64,000 nucleotides of DNA from Adiantum capillus-veneris (GCA_014529385.2 CM043943.1:152927592-152991591), one strand, 5' to 3'. Positions 23,470-35,920 are shown, counted from the first letter of the stretch. A program made the numbers and translations. Notes: a model not told the origin generated them from the sequence alone.

Positions 23470-24300
23470 AGTATCTTTTTGCTAGTTTAGCATAATACTT
23501 TTGATGGCCCGTAGGATTTTTGTCCGTCGTTTGCCTTAATCGAGCCTTAGGAAACTTGAGTAAGACCCAATCTATTTCTTTGAACATTAAGGCCCTTCTG
23601 TGCTTATCAGCAATAGCTTTTTGTCTTTGTTGAGAGATGGATATAGCCTCCTTAATCTTTTGAAAAGATTCTTGTAGGTCACGGCTATACTCATCGGCCG
23701 GCGAAGATCTTCCCATGTACTTTGAGTAGCAAGGGACTTTTAGGTCTTCCCTCAATGATCTCAAAAGGTGCTTTTCCCATAGAAGTATGTACAGTATTAT
23801 TGTACGCATACTCTACAAGAGGTAAATACTTTTCCCGTTGTGAGCATTAATCTACTTCGGTAATGTAAGTCTTGAGTAGATCAAGTATCATAAGATTGGC
23901 TATCTCACTTTGGCCATCTGTTTATGGGTGATAGGCTGAAGAGAAATTCAATCTTGTTCCTATATTTTCAAAGAGACCTTTCAAGAAATTACTGGTCATT
24001 CTAGGATCTCTATCTGACACAATGGATGTGGGTAATCCATGGTGCTTGAAAATCTGAGATATGAAGAGAGTTGCCATTTGATGCACCTTACTAATCTTTT
24101 TGACAAGAATAAAATGTGCTTGCTTGCTAAACCTGTCGGCTATTGTCCATATCCCCGTATTCCCATGGAGAGACTTGTGTAATCCAAAGATGAAATCCAT
24201 GGATATACTCTCCCATGGTTAATTTGGGATAGGCAATGGCTGAAGTAATCCAGGTTGCTTCCCTTTATCATACTTGGTCTTTTGGCATACTACACCTTTT
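23470..24300 (-). pseudogene. Chromovirus integrase core
   Basis: MDFIFGLHKSL (24200), IWTIADRFSKQAHFI, then HGLPTSIVSDRDPRMTSNF and LNFSSAYHP. These carry the first catalytic Asp (MDFI) and second Asp (VSDRD). The region of the third catalytic residue continues in another frame after 23922. The zinc-binding N-terminal part (VGHRGIQPTLRGVETYFYW) is joined to the RNase H frame just upstream. Frameshifts near 23920 and 24250 break it. Confidence 0.8.
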
Positions 24301-24311
24301 GACACATACTC

Positions 24312-24983
24312 TTATATGTCCACATTCATGGTATCCCAATAGAAGTATGTTTCTACTCCTCGGAGAGTAGGTTGAATACCTCTATGCCCCACATATGGAG
24401 GAGCATGGGATTCATACATAACTTTCTTACAAAGGAAATGTGTAACACATAGCCTATTGTCGTGGAGAAGATAACCATCTTGCAAGGTGAATGGTTCCTC
24501 TTTCTTCCCCAAAGCAAGGGCTGACATTATGTCTCTAAACTCAGGGTCAGTAGCGTACTCATCTAGCATAGAAGATAGATCATTGTGAGTAGCTATAGAC
24601 ACCGCATTAACTTTTGGTCGTCGTGAAAGTGCATCGGCCACTTGATTGTGCTTATCAGCAATGTGAGCAATATGAAAATTAAATTGCGAAAGAAAATTTT
24701 CCCACCTCATTTGTTTGTCGAAAAGCTTGGTTTGCGTCATGAAATACTTGAGACTTTGGTGATCAATTTGTAGAATGAATGGAGTCCCCAATAAGTAGTG
24801 CTTCCATGTGTCTAGGGCATGTAGAACATCAAAAAGATCTTTCTCATAAATGCCCAAGACTTGTTCATCAGTATTAAGCCTTCGGCTCTCATATGCTATG
24901 GCATGACCTTCTTGAAGCAAAACTTCTCCAAGGCAATCACCACAAGCATCACATTGGACCTCAAATGGCTTTGAGAGATCCAA
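24312..24983 (-). pseudogene. Chromovirus RNase H and start of integrase
   Basis: A 223-codon frame. It begins DLSKPFEVQCDACGDCLGEV (first catalytic Asp region), continues with YESRRLNTDEQVLGIYEKDL, LDTWKHYLLGTPF, then DALSRRPKVNAV, and ends with the HHCC-type zinc-finger start of integrase. It is one of the longest clean frames of this element. It matches 63480-64000 on the plus strand closely. Confidence 0.85.
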
Positions 24984-25079
24984 AAGTATGAGGACTAGTT
25001 GGGAAGTAAGCTTCTCTTTGAGCTTATCAAAAACATTTTTCCCCTAAGCAGTCCATACATACTTAACATTCTTCTTAGT

Positions 25080-26304
25080 TGAGTCGTGTAGCGGTCCTGC
25101 TACTTGAGAGAATTTTGCTATGAAGTGTCTATAGTATGCACACATACCAATAAAGCTTCCTAGCTCATGTAGATTCCTTGGGTTAGGCCATGCTTTTATT
25201 ACCTCTAATTTTGATGGATCCATATGGATACCATCTTGAAAGATAATATGACCTAAGTATTGAATCTCTTGAAGAAAAATTCACTTTTCTTTTGGTTGAG
25301 AAAAAGCTTATTCTCCCTTAATGCTTGAAAAATCACTTGGAGATGTTGCTTATGTTCCTCCAAGACTTGGGGTAGATGATGATATCATCAAAGAACACTC
25401 CAGTGAAATTATGATAAGGTCTAAAAATTTTCTCCATTAGACGATTGAACGTAGCTGGTGCATTAGTCAAGCCAAAAGGCATGACTACATATTCATAAAG
25501 ACCAAACATTGTGCAAAACGCGGTCTTTAGGATATCTTCATCCACTATCCTTATTTGATGATATCCACTCTTAAGGTCAATCCTACTAAAGTAGGTAGAG
25601 CCTTGTAGCTTATCGGATAGATCTTCTACCCGAGGCACGGGAAATCTGTTTTTGATAGTGATATGGTTTAGTGCTCAATAGTCCACACACATATGGTGTG
25701 TACCATCTTTCTTTTGCACTAAAAGGACTAGAGAACAAAAGAGAGAGGAACTAGGCCTCACCATCCCTTTGTCTACCAGCTCTTGTACTTGCCTCATGAT
25801 CTCCTCTTGTTGATCTTGTGAGACTCGATAAGGAGGCTTGTTAGGTGGTGAGCTTCCTGGAAGGAGCTCAGTGCGATGGTCATCACCCCCTTGTTTTGGA
25901 GGTAAGTCCATAGGGATATCATTGATGAACACCTCTTGGAATCCTTTTAGAAAATTAGACAAGTCTAAATCTTCTTGATTCCTACCATTTACATTTGATG
26001 AAACATTAGGATCTTTTACAGACTCTTTGACAAAAATCATGTATGCAAAAATTGAGCTCTTCATTGACTTATAAAAAGAAAGAGGATTTACAAGTGAAAT
26101 AGTGCGACCACGATCAGTAGCATCTATATACATGTTCTTTCCCCTATAGGTGAAGTAGATTCTCCTTTCAAGGAGCTTCATGTTGGCAGCCATGCGGTCA
26201 AACCATGGCGCCCCTAGGATAGCATCCTCATGTTGGAGAGGAGAGATGAAGAAGTCTTCTTTTTCGACATAGCTTTGGACATGAAGCCTCAACTTCCCAA
26301 TCAA
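25080..26304 (-). pseudogene. Chromovirus protease end and reverse transcriptase
   Basis: The 26304-25675 frame (209 codons) holds the protease tail (ILGAPWFDRM) and the RT start: [28 protein letters not shown]. After a stop it continues at 25638: [36 protein letters not shown], then [10 protein letters not shown], the FxDD catalytic box. Later parts (TISKDGI..., AWPNPRN) are in other frames. All RT blocks are present but separated by at least two lesions. Confidence 0.85.
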
Positions 26305-26459
26305 GGGAGTTACGGAGGCCTATTGTCCCTTGAAAGTTGTGTCAACCATTACAATATCTCCGATCTCGAAAGCTTAAATGCCCAACTTGGTGGCCAACTC
26401 CGTTGATATGAAGTTGTGAGTAGAGCCAAGGTCAAACAAGATAAAGGCATCATGCTCCC
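26305..26459 (-). pseudogene. Chromovirus protease active-site region with in-frame TAA
   Basis: The minus strand reads FILFDLGSTHNFISTELATKLGI followed by TAA, then AFEIGDIV. DLGST is the retropepsin D(T/S)G-type motif with Leu in the middle. The same TAA at the same codon occurs in the plus-strand copy at about 62158. Confidence 0.7.
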
Positions 26460-27845
26460 TTATCTTTCCCCAAGCATAGGAAAGTGATGATCCTTTGCAA
26501 TGAGCATCCTCTTTTGGAGCTTTGATGGTGGAAGCCCTAGGAGTCTCATTGCAAGTATTCTTCTTGGGGCAAGAACGATAGCAATGTCCTTGCTCCCCAC
26601 ACTTGAAAAACTTATGGTCCTTGCAAAAAGCTTCAAGCTCTTCAATAGAAAGTTTGTTTTAACTTTGTAAACTCCCTTCTCCTTAGACCAATTGTTGTTG
26701 TTGTTGTTGGAAGTGCATTGGGAAGAATTTTGAACATTGGTTTTCCCCTTTGCATAATTTTTGTCTTTGTTCTCCATGGGCTTGACATTACGTCTAGCCC
26801 CTTGATGGAAATTGATGCATGAAGCAACCATGATGTGATGGCTTACTTTGCTAATAGTGCTAGGCGGTTGAGAGTTGATGTATTTGGCCATCTCTTCAGG
26901 TAATCCCGCATAGAATTGCTGCCTTTGCTCGACAAAGTCTATCTTTTGAAGGACAGTAGCCTTGAGATGTAAATCCCAAAACTTGTCTACATATTTGTGG
27001 ATAGACTCATGGGAGAGAAGCTTTAAGCTGTGCCATTCGGTAAGCACTTTGTCCTTTACATCGCTTGAAAGGAATTGCTTCATGATGAAAACTCGTAGAG
27101 TTTTCCATGTCTTTGGGGCTTCACCATTGCCACGAAGGCTAGAAAACCATTGACGAGCTTATTTTTGGAAGTGCATAGCTACATGGTGTAGCTTGGAGGA
27201 CTCTTTGAAGCCCTCGTCTCCAAAGGCCGCATCAAATTGCTGGATGAAGGCCAACACTTTGTCGGTAGCACCAAAGGTGCCATCATAGGTGAGAAAAGAG
27301 ATACTCTTTCCTCCCTCCTTGAACTTCTTAAGCTTTTGTGACCTTTTCCATGCAAGAAATGATTTGCAATGTCCTCCCCTCTTGTATTCTCTAGGAGAAT
27401 AGCCATAGCTTTCATCAGAAGAGGAGGAAGGTGAAGAAGAAGGAGAAGAGGGTGACCTCTTGCCAACCCTTTTCTTCCTTTGTTTCATCTCTTCCCTTTC
27501 AGAGTGACAAGGAGAAGGACTATGTGTTGATCTTTTCCCCTTGGGAGGAGTGGGCGATCGTCAAGACCACTGTCTTCATGGAGCCACATCTTTAGAGGAA
27601 CTTAAACTTTCATTGCTTTCTTGCTCTTTGAATTTTTGGGTGTCTCTTCAAGAGGCCTCCTAAGCTCTCTCTCCTCTTGGAGAGGAAGGGAAATTCCATA
27701 AGCACGAAGTTGTTGAGTAACTTTTGGCTTGCAAAGGAGGGTTGCCCATAGCTTGCTGCAACCTAGTGACGAGATAACTTTCATGTGCAGAATCAAAGCT
27801 ATCAATGTTCATTCTACTCTCTTGATTATTGTCAGCCATGTTCAA
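26460..27845 (-). pseudogene. Chromovirus gag
   Basis: Start at 27845 (MNMADNNQESRMNIDSFDSA). Capsid-like pieces follow: FLTYDGTFGATDKVLAFIQQ and HHVAMHFQK (27300-27160), and HESIHKYVDKFWDLHLKAT (about 27000), as in the Retrotrans_gag family. A CCHC zinc knuckle region (CGEQGHCYRSCPKK) lies near 26560. At least three frameshifts. A Ser-rich block (27420-27470) lies between them. Compare 60615-62060. Confidence 0.8.
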
Positions 27846-28238
27846 ATTTTATGTCTTTACTTAATGTATTCTTTGGCAATTTAAAACCTTAGTTGCCACT
27901 CCTCTTAGCCTTTGAAAATAGGCTCTTAAGTATCTACATCCATGGCTTAAAGTGGTTAATTATAGAGAGTAGAGGAGTAGGTCTAACATAGCAGAGTTGT
28001 TGAGGGCTAGCTCCTTTCGGACTTCTTATGGCTCAATAATGGTAAAGCCATAGGCAAGTCTAAAAAGACTCCATTATTAAGTCCAAAGCTCCCGAGGTAT
28101 GCACCATATCCCACATAGTGGGCTAAACAAAACCAATAATAGATCCAAGTTCCACTTACCCTAATATAATTAACAACATCAACCATTTATAGGCTACTTA
28201 AGGACCTCTCTTCTTAAGCAAGAAAAGAGAAACCAAAT
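27846..28238 (-). other. Chromovirus leader between primer site and gag
   Basis: About 390 nt of untranslated leader. It is homologous to 60217-60614 of the plus-strand element. No frame of note. Confidence 0.6.
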
Positions 28239-28250
28239 TCTTTGATACCA
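28239..28250 (-). promoter_or_regulatory. Primer binding site
   Basis: The minus strand reads TGGTATCAAAGA two bases after the LTR end (ATTACA). It is close to TGGTATCAGAGC, the complement of initiator tRNA-Met 3' end. The sister element at 60205 reads CGGTATCATAGC. Confidence 0.65.
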
Positions 28251-28251
28251 A

Positions 28252-29764
28252 TGTAATGAAATTGGCATGTTTAACTTGAGACTACCGGAAATTAATGAGA
28301 GTACTTTTGAGAAATGACTTTGTGAGCATAGCGGGTGAACATAATTAAAGATAGCAACATAATCATAGCAATTTATTAACTTGGCATGAACAATACTTTT
28401 GCAAGAGAGATATTTAGAGAACACGACAACTGCTGAGGACCGGATTTATGTGGACCCCCCTCCAATAGGCATTTGTATTATGATTTGTCCCATTAAGAGA
28501 GACTTGTTACAATACAATCTTTGTGTTCCTTGTAACCTACGTGATGCAATGAAGATCGAAAGCTTCATGCACCACAAGCATAACATAAACTTGAAGAAAG
28601 ACTTAACTATCCCAAGACCTCAAACACCTTCGAAGGTGGAGAGAGCTAGTAGGTAATGAGGGTAGGGAAGAGGAAGAAGAAACATTTCATAGGAGAAAGA
28701 ATTAGTTCCTCACTTATCATAACTCTTGTTGTTAGCATACATAATAGCATAGTAATGAAGAAGAAGGAGATGGAAAGCTTAAGCATTGAAGCATGGCTCT
28801 TGGTTGGATTTGCACTCCATAGCCAAGAGGCTCTCAGCCTCTACTTGCTTCGAGTAGGAGAGGGATCTCTTGCACTTTGAATCACACACAATGAAAGTGT
28901 TTGTGAGTGTGTGTGGGTGAGTATACCCCCTAAGAAACCCCCTAGCTTTCTTGGGTCGACCCCCCCTTGTAGCTCATGCTTGAAGCTCATTGGACCCCTC
29001 TAGGCCTAGCCAATTACAAGCAGGAGGCATTACAAGCAGCAAGGGTAGCCTTGGGACAGGTGTCCCCCTTTCCCCTTTGAGAGAGAGGACTTGATAACTG
29101 TAAAATCAATTAATTAAATCTCCTAAATTATCATTGGACCTCTTGGGTGGCCAACCAATAGGCTTCAAGCACACCATGAGGGCAACATGAGGAGGAACTT
29201 GACAAATGTCCCTTTTGCTTTCTTTGTACCATGCATGCCTTGTGTGAGTGTGTGGGTGTTCTCTCTCATCCCCCCTCTTGTAGGGCTTGCCCCTTCCTTG
29301 TAGGGATTGAATCTTGACCTTTTGACACCTCATCCCCTCATGCATAGGCCCAGTTCCCACCACAAGCTTGGCCCTTAAGCACATTAAGCTTGGGTTGGGT
29401 TCTCAACTCAAGTGCAACCTAGCATCTCAAGCATGTCAAGCATCTCAATCATCAAGCACCTCAAGCACCTTAGTCATCAAGCAGGACAAGCACCTGGAGC
29501 TGGGTCGAGGTCCCGCCTTAAGCTGAGCCCTAGCTTACCTAAGGTCAAAGGACTTTTACACACATTATTAGAGGTCGTCAATGAATCTAACCCTAAGGTA
29601 TTATGCTCCATTGGTTAGCCTTTCTCTTTGATCAACCATCTCTCATTTGGGCCCCTTTACCATTGGCCCCGTGTTAAGATAGATCTATAAGCACATGTCT
29701 ATATCTTAACCCTTGTTCCCGTTTATTCTCCCACATTAAGTGATCAGTTTAATATGAGAAAACA
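28252..29764 (-). repeat. 5' LTR of the minus-strand chromovirus, lacking its first bases
   Basis: Ends ATTACA next to the primer site and begins at TTTTCTCATATTAAACTG. The other three LTR copies have a further 40 or so bases (TGTCATAAAATC...AACCC) before this point. Beyond 29764 the sequence is unrelated, so the outer end was lost or replaced. Confidence 0.7.
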
Positions 29765-30139
29765 ATGTATCTTGAAGTGTAATCAATTCAATATTTTTCA
29801 GCCTTTTCCCTTCTCTTTCACCTGCTCTTGTGTTATCCCGCATTGCCGGCAATGTGGATGTGTGTGCCCCACGGACCGCTAGTGCTTTGTGTGAGAGAGT
29901 GATATCGAGTAGATGTCTGCATGTGTAAGGGTTGAGAAGGACTGTGGAAATGGGTGTGATTTTTGTTGTGGTCTTGTGGAGTGTATGAGCATTGGAAAGT
30001 GAGCAACTAGTGGTCTACTAGTACAAATTGTATCTTTTGAAGGTGTTTTTGAGAGGGCAGAGGTGTTGTGGAGACCCTAAGCTATAGGCAGGCCTTTGGG
30101 TGTGTGTTGGGTGTGTTCCCCCGTTCCCCCTCTCCATCT
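29765..30139. other. Spacer without recognisable gene
   Basis: Mixed sequence after the truncated 5' LTR. Nothing recognised. Confidence 0.35.
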
Positions 30140-30900
30140 TTTGATGCCCCCATTGAGGAGTACACTGATTTCTCCCAACTTGACAGGAAGTGAAGTTTTT
30201 TGCGTTGGAAATCATGGCGATTGAAGCTACGAACTGATTTTTCAAAAGCGAGGAGAATCTTGACAAGTGGATGTTGGATTTTGAGTTGTATATGCTATCA
30301 CTACGTATGCCAAACAAGGATAGCAAAATGCAAACATTCCCTTTGGTGATGGGAGGAAAACTTCTGAGATATGGTATGAAGCTTTGAAGGAAGGTAAGTC
30401 GAGGCATGCTTGGTTGGCACTACGGGCGCGTTTTCTGCAGGACTTTCACAAAAGGAGGCATCCCCAATCAAGATGGATGCAAAACTGAAGGCACTCAAGC
30501 AAGATGTAGGTGAAGAGTTCAATTTATTTTTGGATCTTTTTAAAGAATGTTGGGCAGAATTAGCAGTAGCCATGTAGTTGGCTAATGGGGATTATTTCAA
30601 GCTGGATAAATTCATGGCATGTCTGCATCCTAAAGTGAGCGAAAAGGTCAATTTTGAAAGCCCAAAAAGTAACCTCAATTTTGTGGCTATTGCAAGGTCA
30701 AAGACCAAGAAGATAAAGAAGAAGAATGAGAAAGGTGTGTTCAGTTACAAGACGATGGCTCTTTCCCAACCATAGAGTCCAGGAGAGGTTGCTCATGAGA
30801 AGAACCATGGACACCGAGGTGTAGCAATTGTGCCACAAAATTGGGTGCGAACTTTCTAAGATCTATCCAATAAAATACAAGAGTTGTGGCTAATCATGAT
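30140..30900 (+). pseudogene. Retrotransposon gag-like remnant
   Basis: Broken frames read LDKWMLDFELYMLSLRM (about 30265), GGKTSEIWYEALKE, HAWLALRARFLQDF (about 30400-30440), and FKLDKFMACLHPKVSEKVN (30595-30650). The order is gag-like: helix pairs with conserved Trp, then a basic tail (KTKKIKKK). It ends before the CACTA tail at 30943. The lineage is uncertain. Confidence 0.45.
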
Positions 30901-30942
30901 GGATAGATAACAACCAAGAGGAGCAAGGAGCAGGCAAGGCTA

Positions 30943-31500
30943 TTGCCACACAAGCGTTGCAATTTTATTAAAGGTCCATTTAGAACCTTTTGTACCTTCA
31001 TCTTTGAGTGCAAGTGGTTTGAAAATTTGTCTAGACGACATGAGAATGGAATCTACATGGTGGACTCTAGTGTGTATCACACGAGGAGGTATGACAACTT
31101 AGTTTTTCCATGGAATTGTGAGAGAGGGTGACTGTAAACATTATTTACCCTTATTTTCTTGATACATAATGCCAATGTCACTCACTTTGAACTTCTCTTC
31201 TATAGATCATCTATATTCCATCGATCCATCAACCAAAACTTTTGTTTGTAGTTCCTGTAACACCTTGGGGAAGAACCATTTTTTCCACTAATGAAGTGGA
31301 GATCATCTTCAACCCTCTCCCACCTATTACATTGGATGAGGGGGAGTGGATGAGGGGGAGATAGGGGAGAGAGATATTGATGATTCAAGTACCAGTATTG
31401 TTGAAGTAGAGGACCATCTCACGCCAAATCCTACTGGTCAACAAAATCCATTTACATATTTATCCATTTTTGCCTGAAGCCAACATTGTAATTCATAAAT
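30943..31500 (+). pseudogene. Second CACTA DUF4216-like remnant
   Basis: FIFECKWFENLSRRHENGIY and DSSVYHTRRYDNLVFPW match the copy at 2390-2540 almost residue for residue. An intron in the same position ends with TATAG at about 31205. The exon after it reads IYIPSIHQPKLLFVVPVTPWG in a shifted frame and ends near 31476 (FTYLSIFA then stop). The upstream part of the domain is missing, joined to gag debris. Confidence 0.7.
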
Positions 31501-31870
31501 TTGGGTAGAATTTGGTCTTATTGAAAACTTATCTTTTTACTTAACGAGAGTCTAGATAGCCTAGTCCACCACATTTTTGTAATAATTATCTCTTTCAAGC
31601 CAATACCCAATTTTAACCAAGGGTATATAAGCCAAACTTTTGTAATTATTAGGGATCGGATAACTATTTGTCTTATGTGGTGAAGAGTATGCCTACAATG
31701 GCACGTTCACTACTCTTTAAATGGGTGAGCATTGCTAATAAAACTTCTCGTGTTGCTTTCTCTCACTCTTGGCATCTTGAACGTGTCTTGTGTGTTGTGT
31801 TTGAGTGTGTGTGTGTGTGTGTGTGCGATGCAATGAGTGGTTTTAGCTCTAGGTTGCCTCGTGAGTTTTC
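31438..31870 (+). repeat. CACTA tail with empty TTAA site
   Basis: Reverse-complement match to 11410-11714 plus 13029-13133. TTAA at 31541-31544 is single and uninterrupted here, whereas the other copy carries the 1306-bp insertion at this point. A GT array at 31805-31825 matches the CA array at 11433. Confidence 0.8.
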
Positions 31871-34800
31871 TCATTATGAGTTATTAATGGTGTTTTAAGT
31901 GAAACTAAGCATGGACAGAGGTAAGTAGGCCGTATTAGATTCCAAAAAAAACCCTCATTTGTCATTTTTGGTGAAGGTAAGAGATGGAAACGGTCATGGT
32001 TGCTCACCCACTGGATGATAACTTTACAGGTTTGGTTGTTAGGAACGTGTTGCCCATAGTCTAGAGGCCCCTAATATCTAGTTTCATGCCATTTGGAGTT
32101 CAAGACACCGTAACGACCATTTGAGTGATAAATAGACCATGTAGGAGACTTAGGCATTATCCCATTAGTTGCTTCCTGGCTTGAGAGTGACACCTTTCTC
32201 CTGAGTGTATTGTTGTTAGGACATTGCATTCAAAGTTTCCATGCACTATTCAGGTCAGTTACACCCTCGGATTGACATATTTATGTTAGTTTGAGTTCTT
32301 GCTAGCTACTACGTCCAATCATAACGGCCTTCAACATTGATGTCGTTGACAGGGACGTATGACTTACACTAGCGAAGGAAGTTGCAGTGAGATTCTTAAT
32401 TATCTAGTGCCTAAGTGTTACAACTCATTACATTCATCTTTAGGTGGGAGAGTCAATGAGGCATGCTGAACTCTCAAGTAGACTGAGGAATCGAGTGTCC
32501 TCCTTTGGTTACCATATAGGTTAGGATGACCCTAGTTGTTTGTTTTAGTGCATTGTGCATTGAGTCCACGTTTGCGCCTTGTTGTAGTTTGTGTTGGTTA
32601 TGGTGATTTGTGATTAGAGTCAAAACTTCCGCTATCTTTTACCCCGCTACCACTTCATTTTACTATTTTTGTATGTTTTTCTTACTTTATTGTTCTAGGT
32701 TAGAGATGGGAGCAATATTTAGATTAAGCCTTAATTTTGGTGTTGCATAGATCAATCAAAGTTGCTTTTGAGTGCTAGATTGCAAGTTTTGAGAGGTTAA
32801 GGTGACTGAACAGGCAAGAAATGTGCATAACTAGAGAATTACAAGTGCGAATTGAGAAATTCTTGCTTCTGCACTTGCATCTACCTTAAAAGGACTAATA
32901 TGGAAGCTTTGGCTGATTTTTGAAGCCATCAAATGTGCCAAAAGAACAAATTTTCATTTATGGCAAGGTTGGAGAACCAACTCATCTGAACTAGTTTTAA
33001 GTGGTGATTTTCAGTGGTGCAGGGTGTCATTGAGTAGCACAAGAAGTGGGGAATCCATAAAAAACCATTCAGGTCCAAAAAGCTTACCAATGATCGTGGT
33101 CTTTGCCACTTGGCCCATTTTCACAAAAGAAGTTTCCCATCTGGATCCTCATCCTCTGTACAATAAGAATCCACTTATCCCAAGTCCAACAGATCTACAG
33201 ATTGTCAGGTTGAGCCAAAATTGGCTTAAGTGGCCACAATTGAAGCTTTTGTGTCATTAGACTGACCAAATCTCATCAAATTAGGTCTAACATAAGGGCA
33301 AAAGACTCCACAGAGGAAACCCTAGCTACAGGAAGCATCAAATTTTCAAAATTTACCAAGTGACCGACACATACATGGCTAAATCTGGCAAAAGTGGTGC
33401 TAATTGACCCCTAGCAGCCCAAGGATCCCAAATATACACTTCATATCCAATTTGGATAGGGGAAAAGTCCTATAAACTGCCCAAGAACTAAAACCCAAGC
33501 TCTAATTATGGAACGAAGGTGAAACAGAGGCCAAAAATTGTCCGAACACTTCATACAAGGTGTATATAGACTCACTAGATAGTGGCCAATCGGCATGAAT
33601 CGACTATGTTGAAAAAGCTTACCAATGGCGTAGCTATTGCGATCACTACCACCATGCTCAGGTTTAGGTTGTGACCATACCAACACATAGGCCATCTTGC
33701 AAGGTTTTTAGAAATACCTTGGTTGAGTTAAATAGACTCCATAATCACACTTAAAGACCTTATGGAAGTTAGGGCTTGAATTTTCACAATTCTGACCTAA
33801 ATTTTAGATTTTTTTTGCAATTCTTGTAAATTTCAATGAAGATTCTGAAGGAAGTTTTGGACAAGCACTCAAAGGACCAAGAGACAAACTGTTTAATTTT
33901 GTGTACATGCATCCATGTTATCCAAAAAGCAAGGCAACAACCAAGGAAGACTGCAAATGGACTTGTGAGGTATAGGGTTTTGGTTGATTGTTGAAATAGT
34001 GATAAATATATTTATGTAAGATCAGGAAAGTATCTTCAGAGAGATCATAGAGCAAGTGTAGACCAAGCCATCCTAGTGTCAATAGAAGAGAGCATGAATA
34101 AAGCAGGTTTAGATCCCCTAGATCCACTCATAAAAGAGAGCAGTGAGACTGACACCTCTTCAGACCAATCTCTTTACTTTAAGGCTGACCAAAACATTGT
34201 AGCTCATCAATCAAGACAAGTTGAAGAAGGCAACACTTCCAGGAGTGTGGATTGGGCACCAAGGTATATGACCATCTTTAGAAGAATCGAATGCACATGG
34301 AACTTAAAAGTGTATGTACCGAAGAAAATCCGGCCATAGGAGTGCAAATAGTTCAAGTATATGATGATGGAGATAGGTTTTGAGATGAAGAGGGATTTCA
34401 TTACCTCATTGTCAGAGATCCGAAAACATATAAGACATATGGAGACAATTTTGCAAAAGGGAAGTTGATTTCAAAGATGGCAGACATGCCGCCTCAAGTA
34501 GATCTCCCTAATGCCATGAGTCTTACCACACACCGAGCGAGGTTTTCCGAGCAAAGACAAACCCGAGCAAGTGTTTGTATATAATATAGTAAATTTTATC
34601 ATCAACATAATATTTATTGTTTCTTATATATTGATGCACCTACAACAAAAAGAGTTTTCACTGGCTAAACTTGGAGGATTTTAGTGTAAAACTAGTTAAA
34701 AATCCAAAAAAAAAGTGATAAGATATTCAATGTTCTTTTTTCCATTGGTTCCTACAAAAGGTTTTGATGAACACTTTCATAGGATCCTCTCACTCTCTCT

Positions 34801-34990
34801 TTTTTAGTTAAGAGGATAGAGGATCCTTGGAACACCATTACTTTTCAAGTCATAACCAAAACTCCTATTAACTATTGTAGTATTCAGACCTCCACTCACA
34901 ATTTTAATTGGCCTGGATCTTTTGATCATTCGAATTGTCTTGCTAAAAAGTGAATATTTACAACGTGACTTTATCAATGCTGATGACTAG
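31871..34990. other. 3.1 kb without recognisable gene
   Basis: Only short frames on both strands; an 87-codon frame at 34076-34339 has no motif I know. No terminal repeats, tandem arrays or long inverted repeats were seen. It may be old, unrecognisable element debris. Confidence 0.4.
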
Positions 34991-35029
34991 CCTGTTGTAC
35001 GGATATGGCACATCAAAAAGAAGCCAAAC

Positions 35030-35640
35030 TATAAACTATTAGATAATGGCTCGACTTAAAACACCAGTTAGCAGGCATCATGGGCATTTTTCCCCCCCAA
35101 CGCAATGAAAACTGGCTTAGACAAAGCAGACAGCTCCATCAAACCAGACTTTTAGCATGGTTAATAATAGAGCCACTTGCAAGACAGTGCGACAAGCTCT
35201 ATAATTTTCAATTGCATTTACATCATTCCTCGAAATTGCATTGGTATGATCAACAAACTTTTGGAGGCACATTTGCTTCATAGAGCCAGGTATGTCTATG
35301 GCAGTGAGTTTGCCCTACTGCATAAAAACTTTAACATACCAATCCAAGTTATCGGATGAGATAGCATAGAGCAAAGGAGAAAGTGGGCACCCTTGTCTTA
35401 TGGATTTATGCAATGGAGTAACATCTGTAAGAGTACCATTAATTGAAATTCTAGTTGACACATTCCCAAAAAGGAATGTGAAAAAGTTTCTGTCCAAACC
35501 CATATCATATAGACTTTGAAGTATGAACTCCCATTCCATTCTATCATAGGCCTTATCATACGCTCTATGGCCGATTGTTTGTGAGAAGATCTTTTAGAAG
35601 AGAGTTTTTTGCAATTTTGCAGTGGAGTGATCAGCATCAT
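35030..35640 (-). pseudogene. LINE (L1-type) reverse transcriptase remnant
   Basis: The minus strand reads AYDKAYDRMEWEFILQSL, then VSTRISINGTLTDVTPLHKS and IRQGCPLSPLLYAISSDNL (35550-35320). These are the L1 blocks 'AFD.V.W.FL...L' and 'G.RQGCPLSPLLF....L'. A stop at 35315 and weaker similarity follow (LQKFVDHTN where the (A/V)DDT box would be), so the catalytic Asp pair is lost. Such elements supply the machinery that makes processed gene copies, several of which lie downstream. Confidence 0.75.
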
Positions 35641-35920
35641 ATCTATTAAGCAATGAATTATTATGCTCTTTGAATGTTGTACACTGGTGCTAGTACTACT
35701 ACTTGTAGTCAGCTGAAATATTGGCAGCTGTAGGAATCATAACATAGTAGTGCAAGCTCGTGCTCATGCCTCTTGCTTCTTCCCAATATCGGATGGCCAA
35801 TTAGCTCTAGCTTCCTAATTGCATGATTTACTACTTGATTTCCGCTGCAATGCTGCTTCATCTCCTTGGAGCTACATCACATTAACCAATTCTTGCGGAC
35901 CATATTTTGCGTTGAATCGA

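Larger units (their letters stand above)
21144..29764 (-). mobile_element. Near full-length chromovirus (Ty3/gypsy with chromodomain)
   Basis: Read on the minus strand: 5' LTR 29764-28252, primer binding site just below 28252, leader, gag, protease, RT, RNase H, integrase, chromodomain, polypurine tract and 3' LTR 22763 to about 21144. Domain order PR-RT-RH-IN is typical of Ty3/gypsy, and a C-terminal chromodomain marks a chromovirus. Coding frames are broken by several stops and shifts, so the copy is inactive. No target duplication can be seen at the ends. The 5' LTR lacks about 40 bp found at the start of the other copies. Confidence 0.85.
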
